The notes under the pieces were generated by a model, which had not been told where the DNA came from, made no database searches, and worked only from the letters and a program-made list of their open reading frames with translations. Shown piece after piece: positions 11,301-21,260 of a DNA stretch of 64,000 nt. How positions within the stretch are numbered: the stretch's first letter is position 1; each line of letters opens with the position of its first letter. Both the position numbers and the translations under genes were made by a program. Source of the stretch: Phragmites australis (taxonomy: Eukaryota; Streptophyta; Magnoliopsida; Poales; Poaceae); contig NC_084936.1 in NCBI RefSeq assembly GCF_958298935.1, positions 3,169,501 through 3,233,500 of the forward strand, given 5' to 3'.

Positions 11301-12294
11301 GGATATACAGCAGCTTAAAGGCAGACTGGAGGTTGTGAAACACATGGAGGGAGAGGGTATTGATGTGAAGAAACGTTCCGAGGAGCTGACTGCGGAACTG
11401 AACCAAAGAATTGAGGAGATGGAAGATCTAGAAGCTCTCAATCAAGCTCTCATCATTAAAGAAAGGATGACCAATGATGAGCTGCAAGATGCAAAAAAAG
11501 AGCTGATCTCGGTAATGTGATATGCAATGTATTTTCACAAAAGTTGCAGATTCATACCTTATTTAGATGTTGGATTCCTTCAAATTCATTCTTACTATCT
11601 CTTGACTCTGGCTGAGACTTGAGCTTCTGTGAATATTTCGTAATTCGCAGGGTTTGACAGAATTATTAGGCCCACGTAGCAACATTGGGATCAAGAGGAT
11701 GGGTGAACTTGATGAGAAGCCATTTCTTGTAGCTTGCAAGCGAAGGTATGGAGATGACGCTGAAATGAAAGCAGCTGAACTTTGTTCCATGTGGCAAGAG
11801 CATCTGAAGGACCCTAATTGGCATCCTTTCAAGATGGTGACCATAGGCTCAACGACAAAGGTATGCTCAATGGAATGAATGCACATATTCTATCTTGCTT
11901 TAAATTTTCTGGCAATACTTAGCAAGATGAATATTTCATCCTACTGTTGTCATCAGATAAAAAAGTAGGGTAATGACAGTCTAAACCTCAAATCTAACTG
12001 CGTTAATCAATCATTCCAAGAAGAACATATCATCTCGCAGCACTAATATGATGTAATATGTTTCAGCAAATCATTGATGAACACGATGAGAAACTGGTGG
12101 ATCTGAAGCAGCAGCTCGACGAAGAGGTCTACAAGGCTGTGACTACAGCGTTGCTGGAGATCAACGAGTACAACGCTAGCGGCAGCTACGTGGTCTCTGA
12201 ACTCTGGAACAACAAAGAGAACAGAAAAGCCAGCATAACGGAAGCCATACAGCATGTCCTGAAGCAATGGAAGACGCAGAAGCGTAGAAGATGA
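5386..12294 (+). CDS. IDN2/FDM-like XS-XH domain protein (RdDM factor)
   Basis: The coding exons are 5386-6271, 10585-10766, 11043-11132, 11227-11511, 11651-11860 and 12067-12294. All joins keep frame at GT-AG sites and give 626 aa, the usual size for Factor of DNA Methylation/IDN2 proteins. Visible domains are a zf-XS (about residues 41-85, with C43, C46 and H62), an XS domain (about 117-228, double-stranded RNA recognition in this family), a long coiled coil (about 235-480) and an XH domain (about 482-622, with the conserved motif MGELDEKPF). Relatives bind RNA with SGS3-type partners and act in nuclear RNA-directed DNA methylation. ATG 5386 is chosen because the next in-frame upstream ATG (5341) precedes the leader acceptor at 5378. 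No stop or frameshift interrupts it. Intron 1 carries a complete hAT transposon. Confidence 0.9.
6350..6810 (+). repeat. Left subterminal array of GGCACGGC motifs
   Basis: About 460 bp are built from dozens of short, irregularly spaced GGCACGGC and CGGCACGGCCCGG units. In hAT elements, subterminal repeats bind the transposase. The same motif appears inverted at the other end. The long open frames here on both strands are a by-product of GC-rich repetition, not genes. Confidence 0.9.
6816..6867. repeat. Perfect 23-bp palindrome with 6-nt loop
   Basis: The left arm 6816-6838 is exactly complementary to the right arm 6845-6867, with loop GGGAAC. The arms are made of CGGGTTAA and CGGGCC units. 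It sits between the left subterminal array and the transposase promoter (TATA at 6952). Confidence 0.97.
6952..6959 (+). promoter_or_regulatory. TATA box of the hAT transposase gene
   Basis: TATAAATA is followed about 30 bp later by a pyrimidine-rich start-site context and lies 310 bp upstream of the transposase ATG. An acceptor-like TTTTTGTAG just before the ATG (near 7243) suggests a small 5' UTR intron. Confidence 0.75.
7262..9415 (+). CDS. hAT transposase, BED finger and dimerisation domain
   Basis: One uninterrupted frame of 717 codons starts at the first ATG. A BED zinc finger lies near residues 82-128, with C101, C104, H118 and H122 as ligands. The RNase H-like catalytic core follows, with the expected acidic residues in TSDIW (D231), TLDNAGAN (D297) and SSEAAF (E655). 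The C-terminal hAT dimerisation region includes VPVSTVSSEAAFS. The length matches plant RICESLEEPER/Ac-type transposases. It cuts and reinserts the element by recognising its ends. All hallmark residues are present and no frameshift is seen, so it may be active. A polyadenylation-type AATAAA follows at about 9487. Confidence 0.95.
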   Translation: MDAGDHDTSIDHDFFLQGLTGDYGPFDTSAAGDDGPDGEPPVGSHPDPGDAAGVPSSGSTSAHTLASSGSKRSRAGTSDVWQDFERIYKEKDGVSVRYAKCYICKNELSAKPSGGTGHLKRHAISCKRKSGAAMKQTVLQYNPDGSVHHWEYDSANARKELCRFIARADLPLNIGESAAFEDYIKQAHNPRFTHVSRQTTSRDMVKYYNTCRSKLKEMLQTCTFSVALTSDIWAGRAREDYLSVVAHFVNNDWELEKRIIGFRLIDNAHTGENIAEKISQVVADFGLTNKIFSITLDNAGANSRAMDILTPLFSTYAESFLLHQRCACHIINLIVKSGLKRLSRYLEDFRTAISFVNSSNQRIAAYKQYCVAMGVRPRKFALDMPVRWNSTFLMLKNLIPYKSTFGVFIHTHYHQHGGQTLLTEAHWYVAERILEFLEFFYDSTVSLSGVYYPTSCLVVHNIVEIATHLNNYENDNLLRDCVVPMKSKFLKYWKEIPLLYAFAFILDPRAKIAAFCRVLAILGDALGHDYSNYYTNVRSKLFEVYSKYETKYGGVRLQRPPLAPTTSKKTTTWGKIFGAGSSSRSSDSSSRSSTGTGIPTSGGELTTFIDSDVISHEQENFNILQWWHEHKTNYPVLSLLARDLLTVPVSTVSSEAAFSLTGRIIEERRTNLSSEMVEILTIVKDWEQAEARMQHTAENTELEESFQNLYLDADENM
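9614..9621 (+). promoter_or_regulatory. TATA box of the BED-only mini-gene
   Basis: TATAAATA lies 113 bp upstream of the ATG at 9734, in the same kind of context as the transposase TATA box (CCTATAAATA followed by a CT-rich leader). Confidence 0.65.
9734..9949 (+). CDS. Stand-alone BED zinc-finger protein inside the hAT element
   Basis: This 71-aa protein is almost entirely one BED finger, with C35, C38, H52 and H56 in the same spacing (C-x2-C-x13-H-x3-H) as the transposase finger. It lacks a catalytic core and dimerisation domain. It has its own TATA box. Its stop codon and 3' region (CATGTAATTTT, then TTGTACTCTTTTTTCC, AGAAAGGTTTTTAA, GAGGCAACC and CAATAAAG) are clearly homologous to the end of the transposase gene. 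It therefore looks like a second transposase gene with almost its whole body deleted. It could bind element ends and modulate transposition, or be a passive deletion relic. The intact finger and frame favour some selection or a recent origin. Confidence 0.7.
   Translation: MDQGAENSGVWSQVWQHFEKVFKEINGEQVRFAKCNICSIEIGARSSHGTGHLRKHMKNCKQNSGVSNETM
10115..10505 (-). repeat. Right subterminal array, inverted GGCACGGC motifs
   Basis: This array mirrors the left one: here the plus strand reads GCCGTGCC, so the motif is inverted relative to the left end. A regular sub-block near 10125-10330 repeats CCGTGCCGNNCGGGCCC(A/G)TCGTGCC about every 30 bp. It is the expected layout for transposase binding sites. 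Confidence 0.88.
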
Positions 12295-13118
12295 TATGCG
12301 TCTCACCACCGGAACAAGCCAAGGTTTGTTGTGCTCGTTGCATTCAGTAAATATTTGATGAGATTATGCCCATTCTGTGTGCTTGTAATCATGTAATGAG
12401 CTGTTGATCACTTGCCTTTATGAATGTTCAGTTTAGGGACAGCTAACTGTCAGCATCACCGGCCAGTTCAGAGGCTACTTCTACTGAAGATGAACTGTGG
12501 TGGCGTTCTCCATGATTTAGCAGAACTTTTTTTGTCCAAAAAAAAAGAAAACTAGATTGGAGAGTATCCTAGAATATACTTATTTTCTTGGTGAACTGTA
12601 ACTTTTTGTGGTGCCATCAGTTGATACTGGTGCGGGTATGGACCTGTCTCGATAATGTGGTGATGTGCCATTTTTTTTTCACTCCAGCAACAGATTTTAT
12701 TTAGGCGGAACAGGGTTAGCACCTGGTGATTTTCTGTGACATGAACTGGGTCTCATCTTGTTTCCATGAGGTAACTTGTCTGTGATGAATGATGCATAGT
12801 AATATGGTATGGTCGCAGCCTGAATCTGATATTCCCAGTTTCCCTGCATGTTGTTGCAGACTTGCATTGCAATGCATGGGTCTTGCAATTCAGTGTGCAA
12901 AAATTCCATTTCTTGGAAAGTCCAAGCACTGGTAAATTTTTGTTAAAAATGTAAAATGTTTGTAAATTAAGTTGAACTTGTTTTTGGCATATTTTCCAGC
13001 CCCAGAGTTATACATCTAGTACAGTAGATGTTTAATTGCTTTATAGAAAATTCAGAGGAAAAAGTTTTTTTAGAGGAAGAAAAAGGCTTTTTAGGGTGGG
13101 CCCGGGGGGGGGGGGGGG
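12295..13118 (+). other. Presumed FDM 3' UTR and spacer before the PPR pseudogene
   Basis: AT-rich sequence after the FDM stop codon. The 3' UTR probably ends within the first few hundred bases, but no single strong polyadenylation signal stands out. The spacer closes with a run of 15 G's (13104-13118). Confidence 0.5.
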
Positions 13119-13147
13119 ACTGGGTGCGAGACTGAGACGCGCGTGAA

Positions 13148-14749
13148 ATGATCCTGCGGCCTTCTCTTCTGGCCGTCGCCCGCACCATCACCACCGCGGC
13201 CGTCCGCCGCGGGGACCTCGCCGGCGCCGAGGAGGCCTTCGCGTCGACTCGCCGCAGGACCACGGCCACCTACAACTGCCTCCTCGCGGGGTACGCCAGG
13301 GAACGCGCGCCACCTGTTCGACCGGATCCCGCACCCGGACGCCGTGTCCTACAACACGCTCCTGTCCTGCCACTTCGCCAACGGCGACGTCGACGGCGCG
13401 CGGATGCTCTTCTCCGCGATGCCCGTCAGGGACGTCGCGTCCTGGAACACCATGGTGTCCGGGCTGTCCAAGAACGGGGTCCTGGAGGAGGCCAAGGCCG
13501 TGTTCATGGCCATGCCGGTGAGGAACGCCGTTTCTTGGAATGCGATGGTTGCCGCGCTTGCCTGCTCTGGAGACATGGGCGCAGCGGAGGAGTGGTATAG
13601 GAATGCACCGGAGAAGGTAGAAGGAGGACGCCGTTCTCTGGACTGCCATGGTGTCGGGGTACATGGACTCTGGCAATGTGCAGAAGGCCATGGAGTTTTT
13701 CGAGGCAATGCCAGTGAGGAACTTGGTTTCGTGGAATGCGGTGGTTGCTGGGTATGTGAAGAATTCATGTGCAGCTGATTCTTTAAGGGTGTTGAAGGCC
13801 ATGGATGCACACTGTAAGTGTGCCAATTTGGGCGACGCTTGCAAGCTGTTCAATGAGATGCATACAAGGGATATAGTTGCTTGGAACGCTATGATTTCTG
13901 GCTATGCTCAGCATGGGGATGGAGGGAAAGCTATCAGGTTGTTCGAAAAATTGAAGGATGAAGGAGTGGTGCCTACCTGGATTACTTTTGTGGCAGTATT
14001 AACAGCTTGTGTGATTTTGAAATGCAGTGCTTTCAAACAATGCAGGAAGTTTATGGATGATGGATCTTCTCTGTCGAGCTGGTCTGCTTGGAAGAGCTGT
14101 CAACATGATCCGCTCAATGCCCTTTGAGCCGCATCCTTCTGCCTACAGCACCCTGTTGGCTTCTTGTAGAGTTTATAAGAACTTGGAATTTGCCGAGTTT
14201 GCCGCTGGAAAGCTGATTGAGCAGGACCCACAGAGGGCAGGTGCCTATGTACAATTGGCAAATATTTATGCTGCATCAAATAGGTGGGCCGATGTCTGTA
14301 GAGTAAGGAGGTGGATGAAGGATAATGGTGTAGTGAAAACACCTGGATATAGCTGGATTGAGATAAAGGGTGTGAGGCATGAGTTCAGATCGAATGACAG
14401 ACTGCATCCTCAGCTTCATTTGATTCATGAGAAATTCGACTAGTTAGAGGAGCTGATGAAGGCAATGGGTTACGTTCCTGATCTTGATTTTGCACTGCAT
14501 GATGTAGAGGAGAATCTGAAGGTGCAAATGCTAATGAGGCACAGCGAGAAGCTAGCTATTGCTTTTGGCCTGATTAGCAGCCCCCCTGGGATGACCTTGA
14601 CGATCTTCAAGAATCTCAGGGTTTGTGGAGATTGTCATAATGCAGCCAAGCTTATCTCAAAAATCGAGAATCGGGAAATCATTCTGAGGGATACTACACG
14701 TTTCCACCATTTTAGAGGTGGGCATTGCTCATGCGGGGATTACTGGTAA
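13148..14749 (+). pseudogene. PPR-DYW protein pseudogene, copy 1
   Basis: This is a PLS-class pentatricopeptide repeat protein with E/E+ and DYW domains. Such proteins act in RNA editing in plastids or mitochondria. PPR motifs are readable across three frames (SYNTLLSCHF, SWNTMVSGL, SWNAMVAAL, AWNAMISGYAQHG). The C-terminal part holds the DYW deaminase signature with [10 protein letters not shown] and CGDCHNAAK, and ends exactly in CGDYW. Lesions are a small deletion near 13310 (shared with copy 2), a 7-nt insertion GTAGAAG near 13615 (absent from copy 2), frame shifts around 14020-14060 and an in-frame TAG at 14441-14443. PPR genes are usually intronless, so these are not introns. The disabled state is well supported. 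Confidence 0.88.
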
Positions 14750-15098
14750 AGAATCTCAATAACAGTGTTAGATATAGACTGGCTTCACAACAGGGAGTGC
14801 AGCACTATCTGATCCGTTCAACAACAAAGGTCGTGGATCATCAACTGTCGACATATGAGAAGTTCCCTACCTGGTGTTTTTTTTGCTAGGGAAAAAGATT
14901 TATGCGTTCCAGTCTAAGGTTTATCAGAACCTTATCGGTGATTGTTGTAGACAAATCGAGAACCAAAACATATGGAACGATTGATGAAAAACACTAGATT
15001 TACATCTCGGTACTAGGGAGTTGAAGATGTACATCTTGCTAGTCCCAGCACTATCTATAATGTCACAATTATGGATACCCACATTTTTGGTAGCCTAT
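14750..15098. other. PPR downstream sequence, shared by both duplicate copies
   Basis: From about 14889 onward this sequence reappears after the second PPR copy at about 16097. No gene is seen. Confidence 0.7.
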
Positions 15099-15580
15099 TG
15101 TTAGGTAAACACCGTCGAGAGGATAGTCGGGTGGCATTGGCTGCTAGCAGAGAGATTTGACTATAGATTGAGGAGACTTAGTACTATAGAAAATACATAA
15201 GAGAAGAGGACCGAGAACTAGATTGATTTATCTTTCTTCATTGGTTAATCAAGGTTGGCACCATGTATATATAGCCGGCTAGCTAGCTTACAGAACCTTA
15301 ATTCAAATTTGACTCTAACTTATCTCTAACATTTATTTAATTTAAATAACCAATATCTAATCTTATCTCTAACTGAATCTAATTTAAACTAATAAACTGA
15401 ATAGATAAATCCTAATCTGAAGTCTTTGAATCTTATCTCTTCGCGCTACAGTGCCACGGCTACTGTTCATGTACGGTCGCCACCGGCGATCCTAACCGAG
15501 CCCATGAGGGAAGAACTTACCCTCCTCCCGGACGGTCACCACCGCCGTCGTATCCAACCTCCGGCCATGCAAGTCTCCAG
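15099..15580 (-). mobile_element. Partial copy of the small LTR element (LTR plus fragment)
   Basis: It begins TGTTAGGTAAACACC after CCTAT, just like the LTR at 16303, and follows the same sequence to about 15475. Beyond that it diverges. A PPT-like stretch (CTTACCCTCC) is still visible near 15519 before the junction with PPR copy 2 at 15581. It appears to have been carried in the tandem duplication. Confidence 0.7.
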
Positions 15581-16302
15581 ACTGGGTGCGAGACTGAGAC
15601 GCGCGTGAAATGACCCTGCAGCCTTCTCTTCTGGCCGTCGCCCGCACCATCACCACCGCGGCCGTCCGCCGCGGGGACCTCGCCGGCGCCGAGGAGGCCT
15701 TCGCGTCGACTCGCCGCAGGACCACGGCCACCTACAACTGCCTCCTCGCGGGGTACGCCAGGGAACGCGCGCCACCTGTTCGACCGGATCCCGCACCCGG
15801 ACGCCGTGTCCTACAACACGCTCCTGTCCTGCCACTTCGCCAACGGCGACGTCGACGGCGCGCGGATGCTCTTCTCCGCGATGCCCGTCAGGGACGTCGC
15901 GTCCTGGAACACCATGGTGTCCGGGCTGTCCAAGAACGGGCCCTGGAGGAGGCCAAGGCCGTGTTCATGGCCATGCCGGTGAGGAAAGCCGTTTCTTGGA
16001 ATGCGATGGTTGCTGCGCTTGCCTGCTCTGGAGACATGGGCGCAGCGGAGGAGTGGTTTAGGAATGCACCGGAGAAGGAGGACGCCGTTCTCTGGGAAAA
16101 AGATTTATGATTCCAGTATAAGATTTATCAGAACCTTATCGGTGATTGTTGTAGACAAATCAAGAACCAAAACATATGGAACGATTGATGAAAAGCATTA
16201 GATTTACATCTGGGTACCAGGGAGTTGAAGATGTACATCTTGCTAGTCCCAGCACTATATATAATGTCACAATTATGGATACCCACATTTTTGCTAGCCT
16301 AT
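15581..16302 (+). pseudogene. PPR-DYW pseudogene, copy 2 (internally deleted duplicate)
   Basis: Starting at ACTGGGTGCGAG this is a near-identical duplicate of 13119 onward, offset by 2462 bp (ATG at 15610). It keeps the shared deletion in the third PPR motif, lacks the 7-nt insertion of copy 1 and has its own 1-nt deletion (GGGGTCC versus GGGCCC) near 15940. After about 16096 it jumps from the middle of the PPR array to the downstream flank of copy 1 (equivalent to 14889), with only a GG at the junction, losing about 1.25 kb including the whole DYW end. It cannot make a PPR protein. Confidence 0.88.
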
Positions 16303-17782
16303 TGTTAGGTAAACACCGTCGGGAGGATAGTTAGGTGGCATCACCTGTTAGCGGAGGGATTTGACTATAGATTGAGGAGAATTAGAACTATAAAAAAGAT
16401 ATAAGAGAAGAGGATTGAGAACTAAATTGATTTATCTTTCTTCATTGATTAATCAAGGTTGGCGCCATGTATATTTAGCTGGCTAGCTAGCTTACAGAAC
16501 CTTAATTCAAATTTGACTCTAACTTATCTCTAACTTTTATCTAATTTAAATAACCAATATCCAATCTTATCTTTAACTTAATCTGATTCAAACTAAGAAA
16601 CCGAATAGATAAATCCTAATCTGAAGTCTTTGAATCTTATCTCTTCATACTATAGTGCATGGTACTGTTCATGTACAATCCTTGCAACAGTAATCTTGCA
16701 CATAACACTTTACCCTCCTTGCAAGGTAGCTTATCCTTGAGCTATGGTGGTAACCATGGTGGTAGAATTTGGTAGCCTCACGTTGCTGTAACTTTTGAAC
16801 TTGCTAGAATCGGGTAGGGTGCTACTACAGCTACATTGGGCATTGCCATAGCACCTAACACGCAGCCCTTCATGGATGGGACCACCCAGTGCGACCTCAC
16901 GGCCACCGCAAGTAGAGTGGACATCAGCATGAATATCGTCTCCTGCTACGCCCGCGACGGCGATGACTGTTGCTCAAACACTACCTCTTGTTTCTATGAC
17001 GGCGGTGACTTGATGACCTTCTCCACTGCCGAGAGGTGAGAAGACAAATTAGTCATTTGCTGCTAGGTTGCCGCCAGTGAAGGGGCTGTTGTATTGGAGG
17101 GCATGCATGTACTATGTTGCAATAGTTGTTGTACTGTTGTCACCTAGGATAAGGCATCCTACACGTGCTTGTCGATCATGGCTAGCTACAAAGACATGAT
17201 GGTCTATTGTGAGGACATGGCAGCCACTTGTTGTGTCAATTCTTCAATCTGTTGTTGCACGCTCTTCTGTAGATCAGCCACCACCTTGGCTAGGGAGTCG
17301 ACGACCTAAGAGCTAGAGCTCTTGACGGATTTGGAATCTAGCATCCCTGATACCAAATATTAAGGTAAACACTGCTTGGAGGATAGTTGGGTGGCATCAG
17401 CTGCTAGGGAGAGATTGAACTATAGATTGTAAAAACTTATAACTATAGGGAAGACATAAGAGAAAAAAACTGAGAACTAGATTGATTTATTTTTCTGCAT
17501 TGATTAATCATGGCTGACGTCGTGTATATATAGCTAACTAGTTAGCTTATAGAGTCGTAATTCTAATTCAACACTAACTTACATGTAATATTATCTTTAA
17601 CTATTATCTAATTTAAACTAATTAATATCTAATCTTATATCTAACCGAATCTGATTCAAAGTAATAAACCGAATAGATAAATCCTAATTTGAAGTCTTTG
17701 AATCGGATCTCTTCGTGGTACAATGACGTGGTTACTGTTCACTCCTGAACAGTGCGCGTGGACAGTAATCCTGCACATAACA
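16303..17782 (-). mobile_element. Small non-autonomous LTR retrotransposon (minus orientation)
   Basis: The 3' LTR is 16303-16707 and the 5' LTR is 17358-17782, both of TG...CA type (5' LTR end mutated), around a 650-bp interior. Flanks are an exact 5-bp duplication CCTAT (16298-16302 and 17783-17787). A primer site TGGTATCAGGG (minus, 17345-17355), close to the initiator tRNA-Met type, abuts the 5' LTR. A polypurine tract AAGGAGGGTAAAG abuts the 3' LTR. Just past the primer site, on the minus strand, an interrupted frame encodes a short coiled-coil gag-like start (LQKSVQQQIEELTQQ). No pol is present, so movement would depend on a helper. Confidence 0.88.
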
Positions 17783-17787
17783 CCTAT

Positions 17788-18870
17788 GTTCTTGCCTGCT
17801 GATAGAAGAATTTTCTTAAGCTATCTTCTCTGCATTTTGGCTTCCACAAGTTGATGAAATAGGCGGTCAATCAGGAACTGCGGGATGCACAGAAATAGAT
17901 GATTTCAGCGACGCAATAGGAGAGTATTTTTTTCACAAAATTCTGCAGCTCCATATATACATTGTTGAGATTTGAATTCTTTTCCCATCCCTTTGTTAGA
18001 GAATGCAAGAAAATTTATGGAGAGTTTTGTTGGATAAAAGAGCATTTCTGGTTTAATTTAATTCATAGATAAATCATTAATACGAACTAATAAACTATCA
18101 TAATTATATAGCAGTAGTATATTATGTACGTAATAAGACTACACATATATCTCTCTAATATACTTAATAACAGAAACAACATGACACTAAGCATGTCAGA
18201 TATGAGCAAACAAGAGATCTGATCATAGTTAACATATCGATCAGCAATCAAAAATGTAGATACCCCGTGATGACGATGTAGCAGATGATAACAAAAAGAA
18301 TGTAGATGAAACAGATTGAGAACAGTCACGTTGAGCGCTTACAAAAACCTAATTCATTCTCTTCTAGCGCAGGATCTTTAAGAGCGATGGGTTTCGAAGA
18401 CAGGAGCATCTCAAGGCCCTAATTGTCAATTTGGCATGCTTCCAGTATGATTAGAGGTGAGAAGGCTGAGGTGCACTTGGTATAATGAATTTATAGATTG
18501 TGAACCTTCTTACTTTCTTTGCATTAAGTCTACGCTGACAAAATCTGACTGTCTTTCCATCAAGTTGTGGATGAAAAGTGACTAGTTTGAAGGAGCGGCA
18601 TGGCCTGGAGTGTATCAAACTGCTGTGATGTGCTGCTGGAGATCACTGTGTACAATGCTAGCGGCAGTAACGTGGTCTCTGAAGTCGGATCAAACAAATT
18701 AAAGGGAACAGAGAGGCCGGTATATATGTACAGGAAGCAGTACAGCATAATGGAACTAGAAATCTAGAATATGGTGTGCGTCACACTGGAACAAGGTTAA
18801 TTAGCCCTAATATGTTTGATGCATTTATCTTGGATGCATGTAAATGTAATGATCCTCGTTGAGCTGTACT
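17788..18870 (+). pseudogene. Eroded second copy of the FDM-like gene (3' half)
   Basis: Three blocks align in order with the intact gene at 5386-12294. The end of exon 4 and following intron lie near 17868-17955 (GAACTGCGGGATGCACAG, TTTTTTTCACAAAATTCTGCAG). Part of exon 5 lies near 18375-18425 (AGGAGCATCTCAAGGCCCTAATTG). Exon 6 and the 3' UTR lie near 18630-18870 (GCTAGCGGCAGTAACGTGGT, CAGTACAGCATAATGG). Stops and indels are frequent and the 5' half is missing. It is an old duplicate that can no longer encode an XH domain. Confidence 0.75.
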
Positions 18871-18949
18871 TTGGTCCTATTTCAGACTCTAGATTTTGAT
18901 CTCAATTTATATTCCATCATATCCTGATTGTCGAAATATCCATTTTATT

Positions 18950-19625
18950 ATAAAAACAACATGATCAAAGTACCATATAACTAGTTGACTTTGCATCATC
19001 AATGACATCACTGACTTCTCCCAGAGTACAAGGTCCAAGAAGCTAGTCCTAGGTACAGACACCCAGGAGATCAAATTAATTTGCTACAGGACAGTGCTAC
19101 AACTCATTAATCAGGATTCAAAGAGCATTGAATCATGATCGCTTGACACTAGTGCTATCTCTATTTTCTTTTAATATCGATTTAGTATTCGACATACAGA
19201 ACAAGGTTATAATTTTTTTTTCATATATGATATATTTACTCATATCGATTTCTCCAATATTCAATCAATAGCATATAACCACTAATCCACTGCACTCATT
19301 AAATTGAAATTCTATTTTCTAATAGTCTTTAATATGAGCATTCTAATAAAATACCACTTTAAAAATCTAAAATGACATCTATTTAAAAACAAAATCAAAC
19401 TCATAAAATGATATCTATTTAAGAATGAAGGTAGTAACTCTTTTTTGTTTTTGAGAAATTCCTTGTTTCTATATTGCCAGTACTCGCCAGATTCATATTC
19501 TCTCCTGCATTTTCAGCGACAAGTTGAGAGATCTTGCCGTCTGATCCTGGTTTCAATTCAGACGCCTTCCTGAGGCTGGACGGCGGTGACGCTGCCGTCG
19601 TCCTTGTAAGCAAAATACGTTTGAT
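18950..19625 (-). pseudogene. Decayed 3' end of a third DUF599 gene
   Basis: Two segments (about 18950-19160 and 19430-19620) match the 3' flank and last codons of the DUF599 gene at 21688-22555, for example GACTTGCATCATCAAT-like, GAGATCAAATT(A/T)ATTTGCTA and CTTGCCGTCTGA-like stretches, up to the lysine/glycine-rich C-terminal codons. They are separated by about 270 bp of AT-rich inserted sequence. The membrane-spanning part is gone. Confidence 0.65.
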
Positions 19626-21011
19626 CTTCATACTAATTGATAAGGAAAATATGTAAATAAATAGTCTATGTAAAATACAATTCATAATAACTGAAACTTG
19701 GGCTATAAAATAGAAAAAAAAGAGTCGAAGTCAAATACAATTAAGAAAAAAGTAAAATTCAGAATAAAATATAATAAGATTTTTAATAAAAGTTACTAAA
19801 AAAAGTAGGAATTTGATTTGCATTTGTGTGCTGAGAAAAGTAACTATTAAAAAATAAAAAAATTAGATAACAAATTTATTGTTGTGTAACTTGAGACTGT
19901 AGCATGGGGCAAGCGGCGAGTCAAGGCACAACCAGCATGCGAAGCTGTAACCTGCAATGACGACAAGGGACATCAACAAAACCATGGGTTGTCAAGTAAG
20001 GATGCATTATGGGCTGTGGACCTTGTGATGGCGATAAGTGGGCGAATAGCTATGTTTGATTGAATATATTAGGGAAATCAAAAAATCAGACAATAAATTC
20101 ATTTCTACTCAGTTCGAGGTCACAACATCAAACAGACGTACGGGACAAAGCATAACTTGCATGCTACAAATGGTGAAGAGCAACAACCTAAAATAGTGAC
20201 AAGAGACACCGATGAAGTTGTGTTGCATGCAACAAATGGTGGAGCGCCCTAACCTCGAACAGTCACAAGAGACATCGACGAAGTAGTGGATTGATAAGTA
20301 AGGATACGGGAGCTAGGCTTAGGCTATGCACCTCGAAATCACGATAGTAGACGGGCAAGGAGCTATGTTTGATTGAATTTGTTAGAGAAATTAAAAAATT
20401 GAACTTTGCACAGCTCGAGGTCACACCATCAAACACATGTACAGGACAAGTCACAACCTGCATGCTACAAATAGTGGAGCCTGCAGAACAGGACACAGCC
20501 TCCAGGAGTCTGTAACAAGGTCCAAGTCGACAAGGGGATTAAGGACTACACCAATATCACCAACGACCTCAGCGACCTTTTATGAACTACCAAGTGATTC
20601 ATCAGGTATTGTGTTCCTAATTAAGTGCTCTAGTGCATGAGCATGAAGAAAGCAAGCAAGATATATATACTTTCGTTATTTAGGAGCAATCACAAACAAG
20701 ATCACCGTGTATGTCAAGAAGAGGATACTCCAACGAGAAGATAACTGCACATGCAACAAGACCGGTGAGCATCCGGACTATAAAATAAATTGACAGAATC
20801 GATTATCTCTTATATTCCATCTCTATACATATTGATTTATAGAATAAGTTGCAATAGCTGTCGTCATGTGACTATTGTTGGAAAATAAAATATTTGGTAG
20901 CTTAAGGGAGTCCTTAACCACAGATTCCGACGAAGAGAGGTTGATATATTGTTTATTCATATCCTTTAATGATTTCTTTTATTATAAAGAAGTAAGGATG
21001 CATAATCGGTA
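19626..21011. other. Gene-free DNA with an imperfect ~310-bp tandem repeat
   Basis: Two diverged units are centred on 19940-20165 and 20250-20475. Both contain AAGTAAGGAT(A/G), GGAGCTATG or AATAGCTATG followed by TTTGATTGAAT, and CATGCTACAAAT(A/G)GTG. No gene is seen. Confidence 0.55.
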
Positions 21012-21260
21012 CTCCCTCCGATTGTAAATGTAGATCGTTTTAGACTTGTGCACAAGGATTAAGAAAATAGATCAAATGACCTTATTGCCTTTATTTATTC
21101 TGTATTGAAAATGATAACTTATTAATTTGTGAGAGTGATAGCATTTATTGAACAAGGTAAGAAGGGAACAAAAGAAAAAAATACATAAAAATTTAAGAAT
21201 AACTTATATTTAGAAAATAGTTGAAAGACTAAAACGACTTATATTTGCAATAAGAGGGAG
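21012..21260. mobile_element. Stowaway-type MITE
   Basis: A 249-bp element starts CTCCCTCCG and ends AAGAGGGAG, flanked by TA on both sides. Inverted ends extend about 30 bp (GATCGTTTTAG on the left, CTAAAACGACTT on the right). This is typical of Tc1/mariner-derived Stowaway MITEs in grasses. It has no coding capacity. Confidence 0.9.

Noticed and set aside
16836..17039. 67-codon plus-strand frame
   Set aside because: It lies antisense within the interior of the miniature LTR element, whose signals all read on the minus strand.
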